From Oscillospiraceae bacterium (GTDB taxonomy: Bacteria > Bacillota_A > Clostridia > Oscillospirales > Ruminococcaceae): 16,130 bases of DNA. A program made the translations under genes and the position numbers. Below are positions 7,689 through 14,939 of the stretch, piece by piece (the first letter of the stretch is position 1; each line of letters starts with the position of its first letter). The notes below the pieces were generated by a model that had not been told where the DNA came from, made no database searches, and saw nothing but the letters and a program-made list of their open reading frames with translations. Location of the stretch: assembly GCA_018109965.1 (NCBI GenBank), contig JAGBFE010000156.1, positions 1 to 16,130 on the forward strand, given 5' to 3'.

Positions 7689-7728
7689 AAAAACGCTCCC
7701 GATTGTTAAATAATCTGGGAGCATTTTT
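7689..7728 (-). terminator. Intrinsic terminator after uxaC
   Basis: The arms 7689-7704 and 7712-7728 pair through GCTCCC/GGGAGC, GATT/AATC and A/T runs, with a one-base bulge and a seven-base loop. On the minus strand the stem is followed by GTTTTT. It lies 24 bases after the uxaC stop and separates the six-gene operon from the GH2 gene. Confidence 0.8.
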
Positions 7729-7752
7729 ATAATTGAATTATATCTGTTTAAA

Positions 7753-9138
7753 CTATACGTCAAATTTAAAATAGTTTACAGCATTTTTCCAGCAAATATT
7801 TTCTACAATTTCGCCAAGAGTTTCCATATCACAAGGATACTGGCCATCTTCTACCAATGTACCAATTTTGTTGCACAAAATACGGCGGAAATATTCATGA
7901 CGTCCGAATGATGTAAAGGCTCTGGAGTCAGTCAGCATACCAACAGAACCACTGAGCAAACCTGTTTCCATAAGCTGATCAATCTGATCACTAATGCCGC
8001 GGATATGGTCAAGCAGCCACCATGCAGCACCATACTGCACTTTAGCGCCGTCTGCAGCAAAGTTTACTGCCATTGTAGACAGCATTGCACTATCAGCAGG
8101 ATTTAAATTGTAAAGTATTGTTTTTGGCAAAACACCTGCTTTATCAATATCACCAAGAAATGCACTGAGCAGGAACGGATCTGTTGTTTCGCCAATACTG
8201 TCACCGCCTGCATCTGCACCAAATGTTTTAAAAAGTTTTGGAGAGTTGTTGCGGATTGGTCCAAGGTGAAGCTGCATTGTAAGATCGCGTTTTGCATATT
8301 CTTCTGCAAGGAATCTGAGTAATGCCCCCTGATATACGGCAATTTCTTCTTCAGTGAGTATTTCACCTTTAAGTGCTTTTGCCATAACAGCAGCGCAGTC
8401 CCCCTGTGCATAACGGAAATGGATAAAACCATGGTCTGTAACACGACAGCCAACTTCACAGAAAAAGTCAAGAGATTTTCTGAGTGCTGTCAGAAGACTT
8501 TCCCAATCTGTGATTTCACCATATTTTTCACCAAGCTGAACAATTGCTGCATTCCAAGGAGCCTGATCAATGTGCAAAAATCTGTCGGGACGGAAAGATG
8601 GCAATGTGCTGAATGGCAATTTTTCACCTGCAAGCTTAATGTGCCATTCAAGACTGTCTGCAGGGTCATCAGTTGTACAAAGCACCTTTACGTTCATTTT
8701 ATCAAGCAAAGAAACTGTATCAAATCCTTCACCTTTGAGCATATCACAGGTCTTGTCCCAGATTTCTTTTGCTGTTTTTTCAGTAAGTGGTGTATCAATA
8801 CCAAAATAACGCTGAAGTTCAAGATGTGCCCAGTGATAAACTGGTGAGCCAATCAATCTTGGCATAATTTTAGCAAATGCAAAAAACTTATCCCATTCTG
8901 ATGCGTTGCCTGTGATATATTCTTCACTCACACCGCATACTCGCATACAGCGCCATTTGTAGTGGTCACCTTCCAGCCAAAGCTGTGCAAGGTTTTCACA
9001 TTTACGGCGATTAAATATATCCTTTGGTGACAAATGATTGTGATAGTCAATTATAGGACAATTTTCAGCATACTGATGAAACAGTTTGCTTGCCGTTTCA
9101 TTTGAGAGAAGGAATTCTTCATTCATAAAAGCTTTCAT
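7753..9138 (-). CDS. uxaC: Glucuronate isomerase (uronate isomerase)
   Basis: UxaC converts D-glucuronate to D-fructuronate (and D-galacturonate to D-tagaturonate), the first step of intracellular hexuronate breakdown. The 461-residue protein belongs to the amidohydrolase-like superfamily. Metal ligands H33 and H35 lie in IIDYHNHLSP. Typical family stretches follow: QLHLGPIRNN, TILYNLNP, and near the end GMLTDSRAF, RHEYFRRILCN and NAVNYFKF. Length matches the family (about 465). Its ATG overlaps the stop of the LarA-like gene by one base (TGATG), with GGAG eight bases ahead, indicating translational coupling. It is the last gene of the six-gene operon and is followed by a terminator. No tagaturonate reductase or altronate gene is nearby, so the glucuronate branch is the more likely use. 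Confidence 0.97.
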   Translation of the reverse strand: MKAFMNEEFLLSNETASKLFHQYAENCPIIDYHNHLSPKDIFNRRKCENLAQLWLEGDHYKWRCMRVCGVSEEYITGNASEWDKFFAFAKIMPRLIGSPVYHWAHLELQRYFGIDTPLTEKTAKEIWDKTCDMLKGEGFDTVSLLDKMNVKVLCTTDDPADSLEWHIKLAGEKLPFSTLPSFRPDRFLHIDQAPWNAAIVQLGEKYGEITDWESLLTALRKSLDFFCEVGCRVTDHGFIHFRYAQGDCAAVMAKALKGEILTEEEIAVYQGALLRFLAEEYAKRDLTMQLHLGPIRNNSPKLFKTFGADAGGDSIGETTDPFLLSAFLGDIDKAGVLPKTILYNLNPADSAMLSTMAVNFAADGAKVQYGAAWWLLDHIRGISDQIDQLMETGLLSGSVGMLTDSRAFTSFGRHEYFRRILCNKIGTLVEDGQYPCDMETLGEIVENICWKNAVNYFKFDV

Positions 9139-10412
9139 CAGAATTTCTCCTTATTTATCCAAAGGCCCAGTGCAGGGTTTGGAATATAGTAAATTTCTTC
9201 GCCGTCAGGCAAAGTATTGTAACCGTATTTGAGAGTTTCAGGATTGTAACGTTTAACCATTTCGTCATAGTCAGCTGCTGCAAAACCAACAGATTCAACT
9301 TCTTCTTTTGTGATGTTTTTAACCGCATATGTGATTTTGAATCTGTCATCAGAAGAGCCGTGAATAAGATGTGCTGCTGCGCCCATATTGTTTCTCAAAT
9401 CCTGATTTTCCGGCTTCTCAAACTGTTCCAATGTGTTGATTCTGCCACGGTATCCGTATTTTCTGATAAGCTGGTCAACAACAGGGTCTTCACCAAAACG
9501 TTCAATACCCGGAGCAAGCACAATCAGCTCACCGCCGTCTGCAATTGCCATACGTGTGCGGTAAACAGATTTATTGCCAAGCCATGTGCTCTTGAATTCA
9601 TCAGGTGTAAGATATACAACACATTTTTTGATGCCTGTTTCAACAAAATCAATGTTCTTTTCCTGTGCAAGTTCAACTGCAGCTTCAAGCACTTTGCGTG
9701 TATCGCCGATAAACATGCCATGTGTGCGGATGTTGCCTTCAGGTGCAGTACATACTGTAAGAACAAAGATGATTGGTCTGTCTTTGAGATATTTTTCAAG
9801 GCTGTAGTCAAGAATTTTACGCACAGGTGTATGGTCTTTACCCATCATACGTTCCATGCCGTAAACAGCACCAACCATATGGCTGGAGTTTATCATCTGG
9901 CTGCCGCCAACACCAACAAACAGGTTTTTGGAATGGTTTGCCATACCGATAACCTCGTGTGGTACAACCTGACCAGGTGAAATAATAATGTCATATTTTT
10001 CGTCCATAACAAGACGGTTTACTTCAACTGCAACACTTTCGTGCCACAAACCTTCGGTAACTTCTTCAACATATTCCACAGGCACTTCACCAAGCTTTAC
10101 AACATCGGTACGCCAGTTGTGCGGAATAAATTTATCGTGTGGAATATCACCGAACATAATATCAATTTCTTCATCTGTTACAGGCACATGTGTGCCAAGT
10201 GCAGGAAGAATATCAACTTCACAGCCCATTTCGGTCAATGCGTGATAATAAACATTTGTAATATACCCCGCATTGGAGTGAAAACGTGTAAAGTCAGGTG
10301 GAATGATAAGCGCATGTTTCAATGTGCGGCCTTCAAGACTTGCAAGAAGTGCTTCGCGCATTTCTTCACAGCTTAACCCCATTTCATCTTTAGCATAATA
10401 AAATTTTTCCAT
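9138..10412 (-). CDS. LarA-family nickel-pincer 2-hydroxyacid racemase/epimerase
   Basis: This 424-residue protein is a member of the lactate racemase (LarA, DUF2088) superfamily. These enzymes use a nickel-pincer nucleotide cofactor to invert the carbon bearing the hydroxyl next to a carboxylate. Residues aligned by eye to Lactobacillus plantarum LarA are D40 and R43 (PPDFTR; D72/R75), H75 (LGTH; H108), H152 (VPHEV; H174), K162 (NHSK; K184, cofactor tether) and H178 (SSH; H200, nickel ligand). The H-K and K-H spacings of 10 and 16 equal those of LarA. The ATG at 10412 has AGGAGG six bases upstream, overlapping the stop of the SDR gene. Upstream in-frame codons lie inside that gene and are rejected. 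Its neighbours suggest it interconverts D-mannonate and D-gluconate; a gluconate 2-epimerase is already known in this superfamily. LarB, LarC and LarE, which make the cofactor, are not in the window. Confidence 0.9.
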   Translation of the reverse strand: MEKFYYAKDEMGLSCEEMREALLASLEGRTLKHALIIPPDFTRFHSNAGYITNVYYHALTEMGCEVDILPALGTHVPVTDEEIDIMFGDIPHDKFIPHNWRTDVVKLGEVPVEYVEEVTEGLWHESVAVEVNRLVMDEKYDIIISPGQVVPHEVIGMANHSKNLFVGVGGSQMINSSHMVGAVYGMERMMGKDHTPVRKILDYSLEKYLKDRPIIFVLTVCTAPEGNIRTHGMFIGDTRKVLEAAVELAQEKNIDFVETGIKKCVVYLTPDEFKSTWLGNKSVYRTRMAIADGGELIVLAPGIERFGEDPVVDQLIRKYGYRGRINTLEQFEKPENQDLRNNMGAAAHLIHGSSDDRFKITYAVKNITKEEVESVGFAAADYDEMVKRYNPETLKYGYNTLPDGEEIYYIPNPALGLWINKEKF

Positions 10413-10422
10413 AGGAAACCTC

Positions 10423-11271
10423 CTATACACCACTGTATGCGCTGAAACCACCGTCAACAGGAATAACAATACCTGTTACAAAAGAAGATGCTTTTTCATC
10501 TACAAGGAAATAAAGTGCGCCAAGCAGTTCTTCTGCTTCGCCAAAACGACCCATTGGTGTAGCTGCGAGAATTTTGCCTGTACGTGCAGTTGGTGTGCCG
10601 TCTTCGTTCCAAAGCAGTGCTTTGTTCTGTGCTGTGGAGAAGAAACCAGGAGCAATTGCATTTACACGGATGCCTTCTCTGCTGAAATGAACAGCAAGCC
10701 ACTGTGTAAAGTTGGAAATTGCTGCTTTTGCGCCTGAATATGCAGGAATTTTTGTAAGTGGTGTGTAAGCGTTCATAGAACTTACATTGAGGATTGTGCA
10801 GCCTTCACGGCCAAGCATATCTTTTGCAAAAGCCTGTGTTGGCAGCAATGTGCCGATAAAGTTAAGGTTGAAAACAAATTCTACACCACCCTGGTCAAGG
10901 TCGAAAAAGCTTTTTGTTTCAGCATCAATATCACCAGGCATATAGTATTCCATATCTGTTGTTGCACACGGGTTGTTGCCGCCTGCACCATTGATAAGGA
11001 TATCGCAAGGACCTAAATCTGCCAATACAGCATCATGGCAGTTTTCGAGAGATTCTTTTTCAAGAACATTGCATTTGTATGCATTTGCAACGCCGCCTTC
11101 TGCACGAATTTCTTCTGCTACACTTTCAGCAGCAGCTTCGTTAAGGTCAAGTACTGCAACTTTTGCACCTGCAGCAGCAAGAGCTTTTGCAAACATACCG
11201 CAAAGTATGCCGCCTGCACCTGTTACTACAGCTGTTTTTCCGCTGAGGTCTGTTTTCAAGTTGTAATTCAT
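10423..11271 (-). CDS. uxuB: SDR-family D-fructuronate reductase (D-mannonate oxidoreductase)
   Basis: This 282-residue classical short-chain dehydrogenase most likely reduces D-fructuronate to D-mannonate, like B. subtilis UxuB/YjmF. It is unrelated to the long-chain E. coli UxuB. The coenzyme loop is TGAGGILCG at 17-25. D42 in LDLN at the end of strand beta-2 points to NAD(H). Catalytic residues are S165, Y178 and K182 (YSGAK). The features NGAGGNNP, SFFDLD, NAIAPGFF and the C-terminus PVDGGFSAYSGV are, from memory, those of the YjmF subgroup. An alternative is a KduD or gluconate 5-dehydrogenase-like enzyme. The ATG at 11271 is chosen over a GTG nine bases upstream. AGGTGATC, complementary to the 16S rRNA end, lies five bases before the ATG and overlaps the GTG. 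Confidence 0.85.
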   Translation of the reverse strand: MNYNLKTDLSGKTAVVTGAGGILCGMFAKALAAAGAKVAVLDLNEAAAESVAEEIRAEGGVANAYKCNVLEKESLENCHDAVLADLGPCDILINGAGGNNPCATTDMEYYMPGDIDAETKSFFDLDQGGVEFVFNLNFIGTLLPTQAFAKDMLGREGCTILNVSSMNAYTPLTKIPAYSGAKAAISNFTQWLAVHFSREGIRVNAIAPGFFSTAQNKALLWNEDGTPTARTGKILAATPMGRFGEAEELLGALYFLVDEKASSFVTGIVIPVDGGFSAYSGV

Positions 11272-11299
11272 ATCGATCACCTATTATATTTATTTTAAG

Positions 11300-12133
11300 T
11301 TATTTTAAACATATTTCTCTGATAGCAAAAGCCACGCCGTCTTCGTCGTTGGAAAGTGTGATATAATCTGCTACTGCTTTTACATCATCACCGGCATTTG
11401 CCATTACAACACCGATACCTGCTGCTCTTATCATAGAAATGTCATTTGCTGCATCACCAAATGCAACTGTTTTTTCTCTTGGTACCTCAAGATAATCCGC
11501 CAGTGCCCACAAAGCTTCACCTTTGTTAGCACGGATATTGTTTATCTCCGCATTATTTTTAGCAGTTACTGAAATAACTATATCTTCAAATTTCTGCGGA
11601 AGAATTTTCAAAAGTTCTTTCTGAACCTCTGGATTGTTTGTAACAAACTGTGTTTTCTGAATATCCTGCTTTTTGTTCAAAAGAAATTTTTTTAGTTCAT
11701 CAACAGGTTTGCGCAGTTCTTTAAGCATCTTTCGGTAATGAAATTCCTCGGTCATTTCATCAATATGCAGTTTCATATCTGCAGTCATAAATGCTTCGCC
11801 TGCCTGATAGCAATCATATATTAGAGGATAGCTGTCCATAAATCTCATTATGTCAACAGCCTGCGTATATGGTATTTCAGCTTTATATATAACTTCCCCG
11901 TTTGTTACATCGGCAACCTCTGCCCCGTTGACTGTTATCGCATAACGGATAAATGGCAGTTCTCTCACAATCTGCGGGATAGCGCCATAAAAACGCCCCG
12001 TTGTAGGCACAATTGCCCAGCCGGCAGAAGCCGCCTGAGCAAGAGTGTCCTTATTTGTCTGTGATAACTCCTTGCCGGAGTTCAAAAGTGTACCGTCTAA
12101 ATCGAGAGCAATAATGCCTTTATAATTAAACAT
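11300..12133 (-). CDS. Cof-type HAD-superfamily phosphatase
   Basis: This is a 277-residue HAD-IIB (Cof/YbiV-like) hydrolase, probably a cytosolic sugar-phosphate phosphatase. Motif I is DLDGT with nucleophile D11 and D13, motif II is TTGR at 44-47, and motif IV is GDAAND near residue 226. A C2 cap domain lies between. The start ATG overlaps the last eight bases of gnd (ATGTTTAA), in a different frame, with no obvious ribosome binding site of its own. It is therefore probably made by translational coupling to gnd. Its substrate is unknown. Position inside the operon suggests it trims an accumulated sugar-acid or sugar phosphate, but that is inference. An in-frame extension upstream lies entirely in gnd and was not used. 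Confidence 0.88.
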   Translation of the reverse strand: MFNYKGIIALDLDGTLLNSGKELSQTNKDTLAQAASAGWAIVPTTGRFYGAIPQIVRELPFIRYAITVNGAEVADVTNGEVIYKAEIPYTQAVDIMRFMDSYPLIYDCYQAGEAFMTADMKLHIDEMTEEFHYRKMLKELRKPVDELKKFLLNKKQDIQKTQFVTNNPEVQKELLKILPQKFEDIVISVTAKNNAEINNIRANKGEALWALADYLEVPREKTVAFGDAANDISMIRAAGIGVVMANAGDDVKAVADYITLSNDEDGVAFAIREICLK

Positions 12134-13580
12134 TGTAGCTGCTTGCGGATGTGCCGCCGCCATGACCTGTCCAGTCTGTGTGGAAGAATTCACCACGTGG
12201 AGCGTCAAGTCTTTCATATGTGTGTGCACCAAAGAAGTCGCGCTGTGCCTGAAGCAGGTTTGCAGGGAGTTTTGCAGATGTGTAACCGTCAAAGTAGCTG
12301 AGTGCAGATGAGAATGCAGGCATTGGGATACCGGCTTTAACTGCATATGCTACAACTTCTCTCCAAGCAGGAACAAGTTCTTTGATTGCCTGACCGAAGT
12401 AGTCATCAAGCAGGAGATTTTCAAGTTCAGGGTTTTTATCGTATGCTTCTTTGATTTTGCCAAGGAATACACTGCGGATGATACAGCCGCCGCGCCACAT
12501 AAGAGCGATACCGCCGTAGTTGAGGTTCCAGTTGTTGGATTTAGCTGCTGTACGCATAAGTGTGTAGCCCTGTGCGTAAGAAATGATTTTGGAAGCATAG
12601 AGAGCTTTTCTGATAGCTTCAATAAATGCTTTTTTGTCACCTTCAAATGCAGGGATTGTTTTTGGGAATACAGATGCTGCTGTAACACGTTCATCTTTCA
12701 TTGCAGAAAGGCAGCGTGCAAATACTGCTTCACCGATAAGTGTAAGTGGCACACCTTCGTCAAGAGCGGAGATTGCTGTCCATTTGCCTGTGCCCTTCTG
12801 ACCTGCTGTATCAAGGATTTTGTCTACTGTATATTCACCGTTTTCATCTTTGTAAGCAAGAATATCACGTGTGATTTCGATAAGGTAGCTGTCAAGCTCA
12901 CCTTTGTTCCATTCAGCAAATACTTCGTGCATTTCTTCATTGGACATACCAAGACCATCACGCATAAGCTGATATGCTTCACAGATAAGCTGCATATCAC
13001 CGTATTCGATACCGTTGTGAACCATTTTTACAAAGTGGCCTGCACCGTTTTCTCCAACCCAGTCACAGCAAGCATCGCCGTTGTCAACTTTAGCGCAGAT
13101 TGCCTGGAAAATTGGTTTAACGTGTGGCCATGCTGCAGGTGAACCGCCTGGCATCATGCTTGGGCCTTTGAGAGCGCCTTCTTCACCACCGGAAACACCA
13201 CTGCCGATGTAAAGCAAACCTTTGCTTTCAACATAAGCTGTACGTCTCATTGTGTCTGGGAAATGGCTGTTGCCGCCGTCAATGATGATATCGCCTTCTT
13301 CAAGAAGAGGGATAAGTTTTTCAATATAATCATCAACAGGTTTGCCTGCACGAATCATCATCATAACTCTGCGTGGTTTTTCAAGGCTCTGAACAAATTC
13401 TTCAAGGCTGTATGCGCCAACAAGATTTTTACCTGCACCTCTGCCTTCAACAAAGCCTTTTACGCTCTGTTCAGGGTTAAGGTCATAACAAGCAACTGTA
13501 AAGCCTTTTGATTCCATATTGAGAACAAGGGACTGGCCCATAACAGCAAGGCCAATCATACCAATATCTGCTTTTTTCAT
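12126..13580 (-). CDS. gnd: 6-phosphogluconate dehydrogenase, decarboxylating
   Basis: Gnd oxidises and decarboxylates 6-phosphogluconate to ribulose 5-phosphate and CO2. The protein is full length at 484 residues. The Rossmann motif GLAVMG is at 10-15, SGVSGGEEGALKGPS at 127-141, and the active site K185, N189 and E192 lies in GHFVKMVHNGIEYGD. The C-terminal all-helical domain includes FGAHTYERLD and ends in a WTGHGG tail. E. coli Gnd has N33-R34 reading the NADP 2'-phosphate; this protein has D33-L34 in CYDLN, which favours NAD. AAAGGAGA nine bases before the ATG is a strong ribosome binding site. It follows the kinase by 20 bases and overlaps the HAD gene by eight. Inclusion of this gene in a hexuronate operon is unusual. 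Confidence 0.97.
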   Translation of the reverse strand: MKKADIGMIGLAVMGQSLVLNMESKGFTVACYDLNPEQSVKGFVEGRGAGKNLVGAYSLEEFVQSLEKPRRVMMMIRAGKPVDDYIEKLIPLLEEGDIIIDGGNSHFPDTMRRTAYVESKGLLYIGSGVSGGEEGALKGPSMMPGGSPAAWPHVKPIFQAICAKVDNGDACCDWVGENGAGHFVKMVHNGIEYGDMQLICEAYQLMRDGLGMSNEEMHEVFAEWNKGELDSYLIEITRDILAYKDENGEYTVDKILDTAGQKGTGKWTAISALDEGVPLTLIGEAVFARCLSAMKDERVTAASVFPKTIPAFEGDKKAFIEAIRKALYASKIISYAQGYTLMRTAAKSNNWNLNYGGIALMWRGGCIIRSVFLGKIKEAYDKNPELENLLLDDYFGQAIKELVPAWREVVAYAVKAGIPMPAFSSALSYFDGYTSAKLPANLLQAQRDFFGAHTYERLDAPRGEFFHTDWTGHGGGTSASSYNV

Positions 13581-13600
13581 AATTAAATATTCTCCTTTAA

Positions 13601-14680
13601 TTATCTCTGTACGCGTGCGTTACCTGCGTAAATATCCCAAACCTGTTTTTCATCTGCTGGCTGTGCATAGTCATTAAGGCTGCTTGCAGCAAGAACACCT
13701 GTTGCCCAACCGAACTGTGCACACTGTGCTGGTTCCCAGCCTTTGAGAAGACCATAGAGCAAACCGCCTGTGAAGCCGTCGCCACCGCCGATACGGTCCA
13801 TAACCTGAATCTGACGTGGTTCTTCAACGCACCACTGGCCATCAGCATGGAGCAAGCAACCCCACATATGTTCGTTAGCGCTGATAACCTGACGAAGTGT
13901 TGTACCGTAAACTTTTGCGTTTGGATATTTAACCATAACTTCGCTGATCATGCCTTTGAAGCTTTCAATTTTGCCAAGGATGTCTTTACCGCCTGCTTCC
14001 GGGCCTTTAAAGCCAAGACAAAGCTGGAAGTCTTCTTCGTTACCAACAAGGATGTCAGCAACAGAAGCAATTTTGTGGAATGCAGCGTGAAGTTCTTCTT
14101 CTCTGCCTTTCCAGAATGTTGCACGGTGGTTAAGGTCGAAACTTACCAATGTGCCGTATTTTTTAGCAGCTTCTGCACAAGCAAGGCAGAACTGTGTTGT
14201 TTCTGGGCTCATTGCGGCAATAAGGCCGGAAATGTGAAGGATAGCAACACCTTCTTCACCAAAAATGCGGTCAAAATCAAATTCTGAAGCATCAAGTGTA
14301 CGGCCAACTTCACCTGCACGGTCGTTCCAAACACGTGGTGCACGCATGCCAAAACCACTGTCAGCAATATTGAACTGGTGACGGTAACCCCATGGACCAC
14401 CCTGGTCAACTTCTACACCTTCGTAGTTGATGTTACGGGAACGAAGATCACTTTTGATAAACTGAGCAATTGGGCTGCCTTTTACAAATTTTGTAAGTAC
14501 AAGGCATTCATTGCCAAGTGAAGATGCAACGTTGAGAACGTTGGATTCAGCACTTGTTGCCTGCATATAAAAATGATTGCTGTTGTGAACAGCCATACGA
14601 TTGTCTGGTGTAATGCGAACACCCATACTTGTAGGGCAAGCGATTGCATAACGGAATTTTTCGCGAAGATTCAATACCAT
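13601..14680 (-). CDS. PfkB-family sugar-acid kinase (KDG kinase-like)
   Basis: This 359-residue ribokinase/PfkB-family kinase is the first gene of the six-gene operon. Recognisable parts are an N-terminal substrate region, SFDLNHRATFW at 180-190 (a stretch typical of 2-keto-3-deoxygluconate kinases), GNEED at 213-217, and the ATP/anion-hole motif DRIGGGDGFTGG at 295-306 with catalytic base D301. By similarity it would be called a 2-dehydro-3-deoxygluconokinase. However, no enzyme that makes or cleaves KDG or KDPG is in the operon, while gnd follows 20 bases later. A D-gluconate kinase function is therefore a real alternative. The start has GAAAGGATG eight bases upstream. The divergent gene is the AraC-type regulator. 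Confidence 0.87.
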   Translation of the reverse strand: MVLNLREKFRYAIACPTSMGVRITPDNRMAVHNSNHFYMQATSAESNVLNVASSLGNECLVLTKFVKGSPIAQFIKSDLRSRNINYEGVEVDQGGPWGYRHQFNIADSGFGMRAPRVWNDRAGEVGRTLDASEFDFDRIFGEEGVAILHISGLIAAMSPETTQFCLACAEAAKKYGTLVSFDLNHRATFWKGREEELHAAFHKIASVADILVGNEEDFQLCLGFKGPEAGGKDILGKIESFKGMISEVMVKYPNAKVYGTTLRQVISANEHMWGCLLHADGQWCVEEPRQIQVMDRIGGGDGFTGGLLYGLLKGWEPAQCAQFGWATGVLAASSLNDYAQPADEKQVWDIYAGNARVQR

Positions 14681-14783
14681 AATATTTACATCCTTTCAAA
14701 ATATTATTTTAATATATTTATTGTTTAAGTTAATTTTACAATATCACAAATTACAATTGAATTGCATTAAAAGCTAAAAAACA

Positions 14784-14813
14784 TTGTAAAAATGTTCATA
14801 TATATGCTATAAT
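14784..14813 (+). promoter_or_regulatory. Probable promoter of the AraC-type regulator
   Basis: TTGTAA (14784-14789) and TATAAT (14808-14813) are separated by 18 bases, with TGC before TATAAT forming an extended -10. The predicted leader is about 120 bases. The -35 lies inside the ATTGTAAAAATGT repeat and the -10 runs into the first TAATTGCAAT repeat, so autoregulation is plausible. Confidence 0.5.
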
Positions 14814-14888
14814 TGCAATCAAATATAATTATTAGTTATTTTAATTGCAATTAAGCTGTAATTTAATTGATTTTTATATTCAAAATAT

Positions 14889-14911
14889 CAATATCCCATA
14901 TTTGGATATTG
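14889..14911. repeat. Inverted repeat in the leader of the AraC-type gene
   Basis: CAATATCC and GGATATTG are perfect 8-bp arms around a 7-base spacer. The element ends 28 bases before the regulator's ATG, upstream of its GGGAG ribosome binding site. It could be an operator or a short leader hairpin. Confidence 0.6.
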
Positions 14912-14939
14912 TAAAAATGTCAAAATCACGGGAGATTTT

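Larger units (their letters stand above)
14681..14939. promoter_or_regulatory. Divergent regulatory region between kinase operon and araC-type gene
   Basis: These 259 very AT-rich bases carry no gene but have structured repeats. TAATTGCAAT occurs at 14810-14819 and 14842-14851, 32 bases (about three helical turns) apart, with a partial third copy AATTGCAT at 14760-14767. ATTGTAAAAATGT occurs at 14783-14795 and 14908-14920. AACATT/AATGTT arms surround the first of these. Direct repeats at helical spacing are typical of AraC-family half sites. No strong minus-strand promoter was found. TTGACA with a poor -10 (TATGGG) lies at about 14895-14923 and would give a leader of over 200 bases. Confidence 0.55.

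Noticed and set aside
9360..9980. 206-codon + strand open frame opposite the LarA-like gene
   Set aside because: Antisense shadow of a conserved enzyme, with no ribosome binding site and a composition unlike real proteins here.
10413..10469. Upstream start for the LarA-like gene inside the SDR gene
   Set aside because: A strong AGGAGG lies six bases before the ATG at 10412, and family similarity begins there.
12134..12346. N-terminal extension of the HAD phosphatase into gnd
   Set aside because: The extra residues are low-complexity read-out of gnd in another frame. The DLDGT motif should lie near the N-terminus, as it does from the ATG at 12133.
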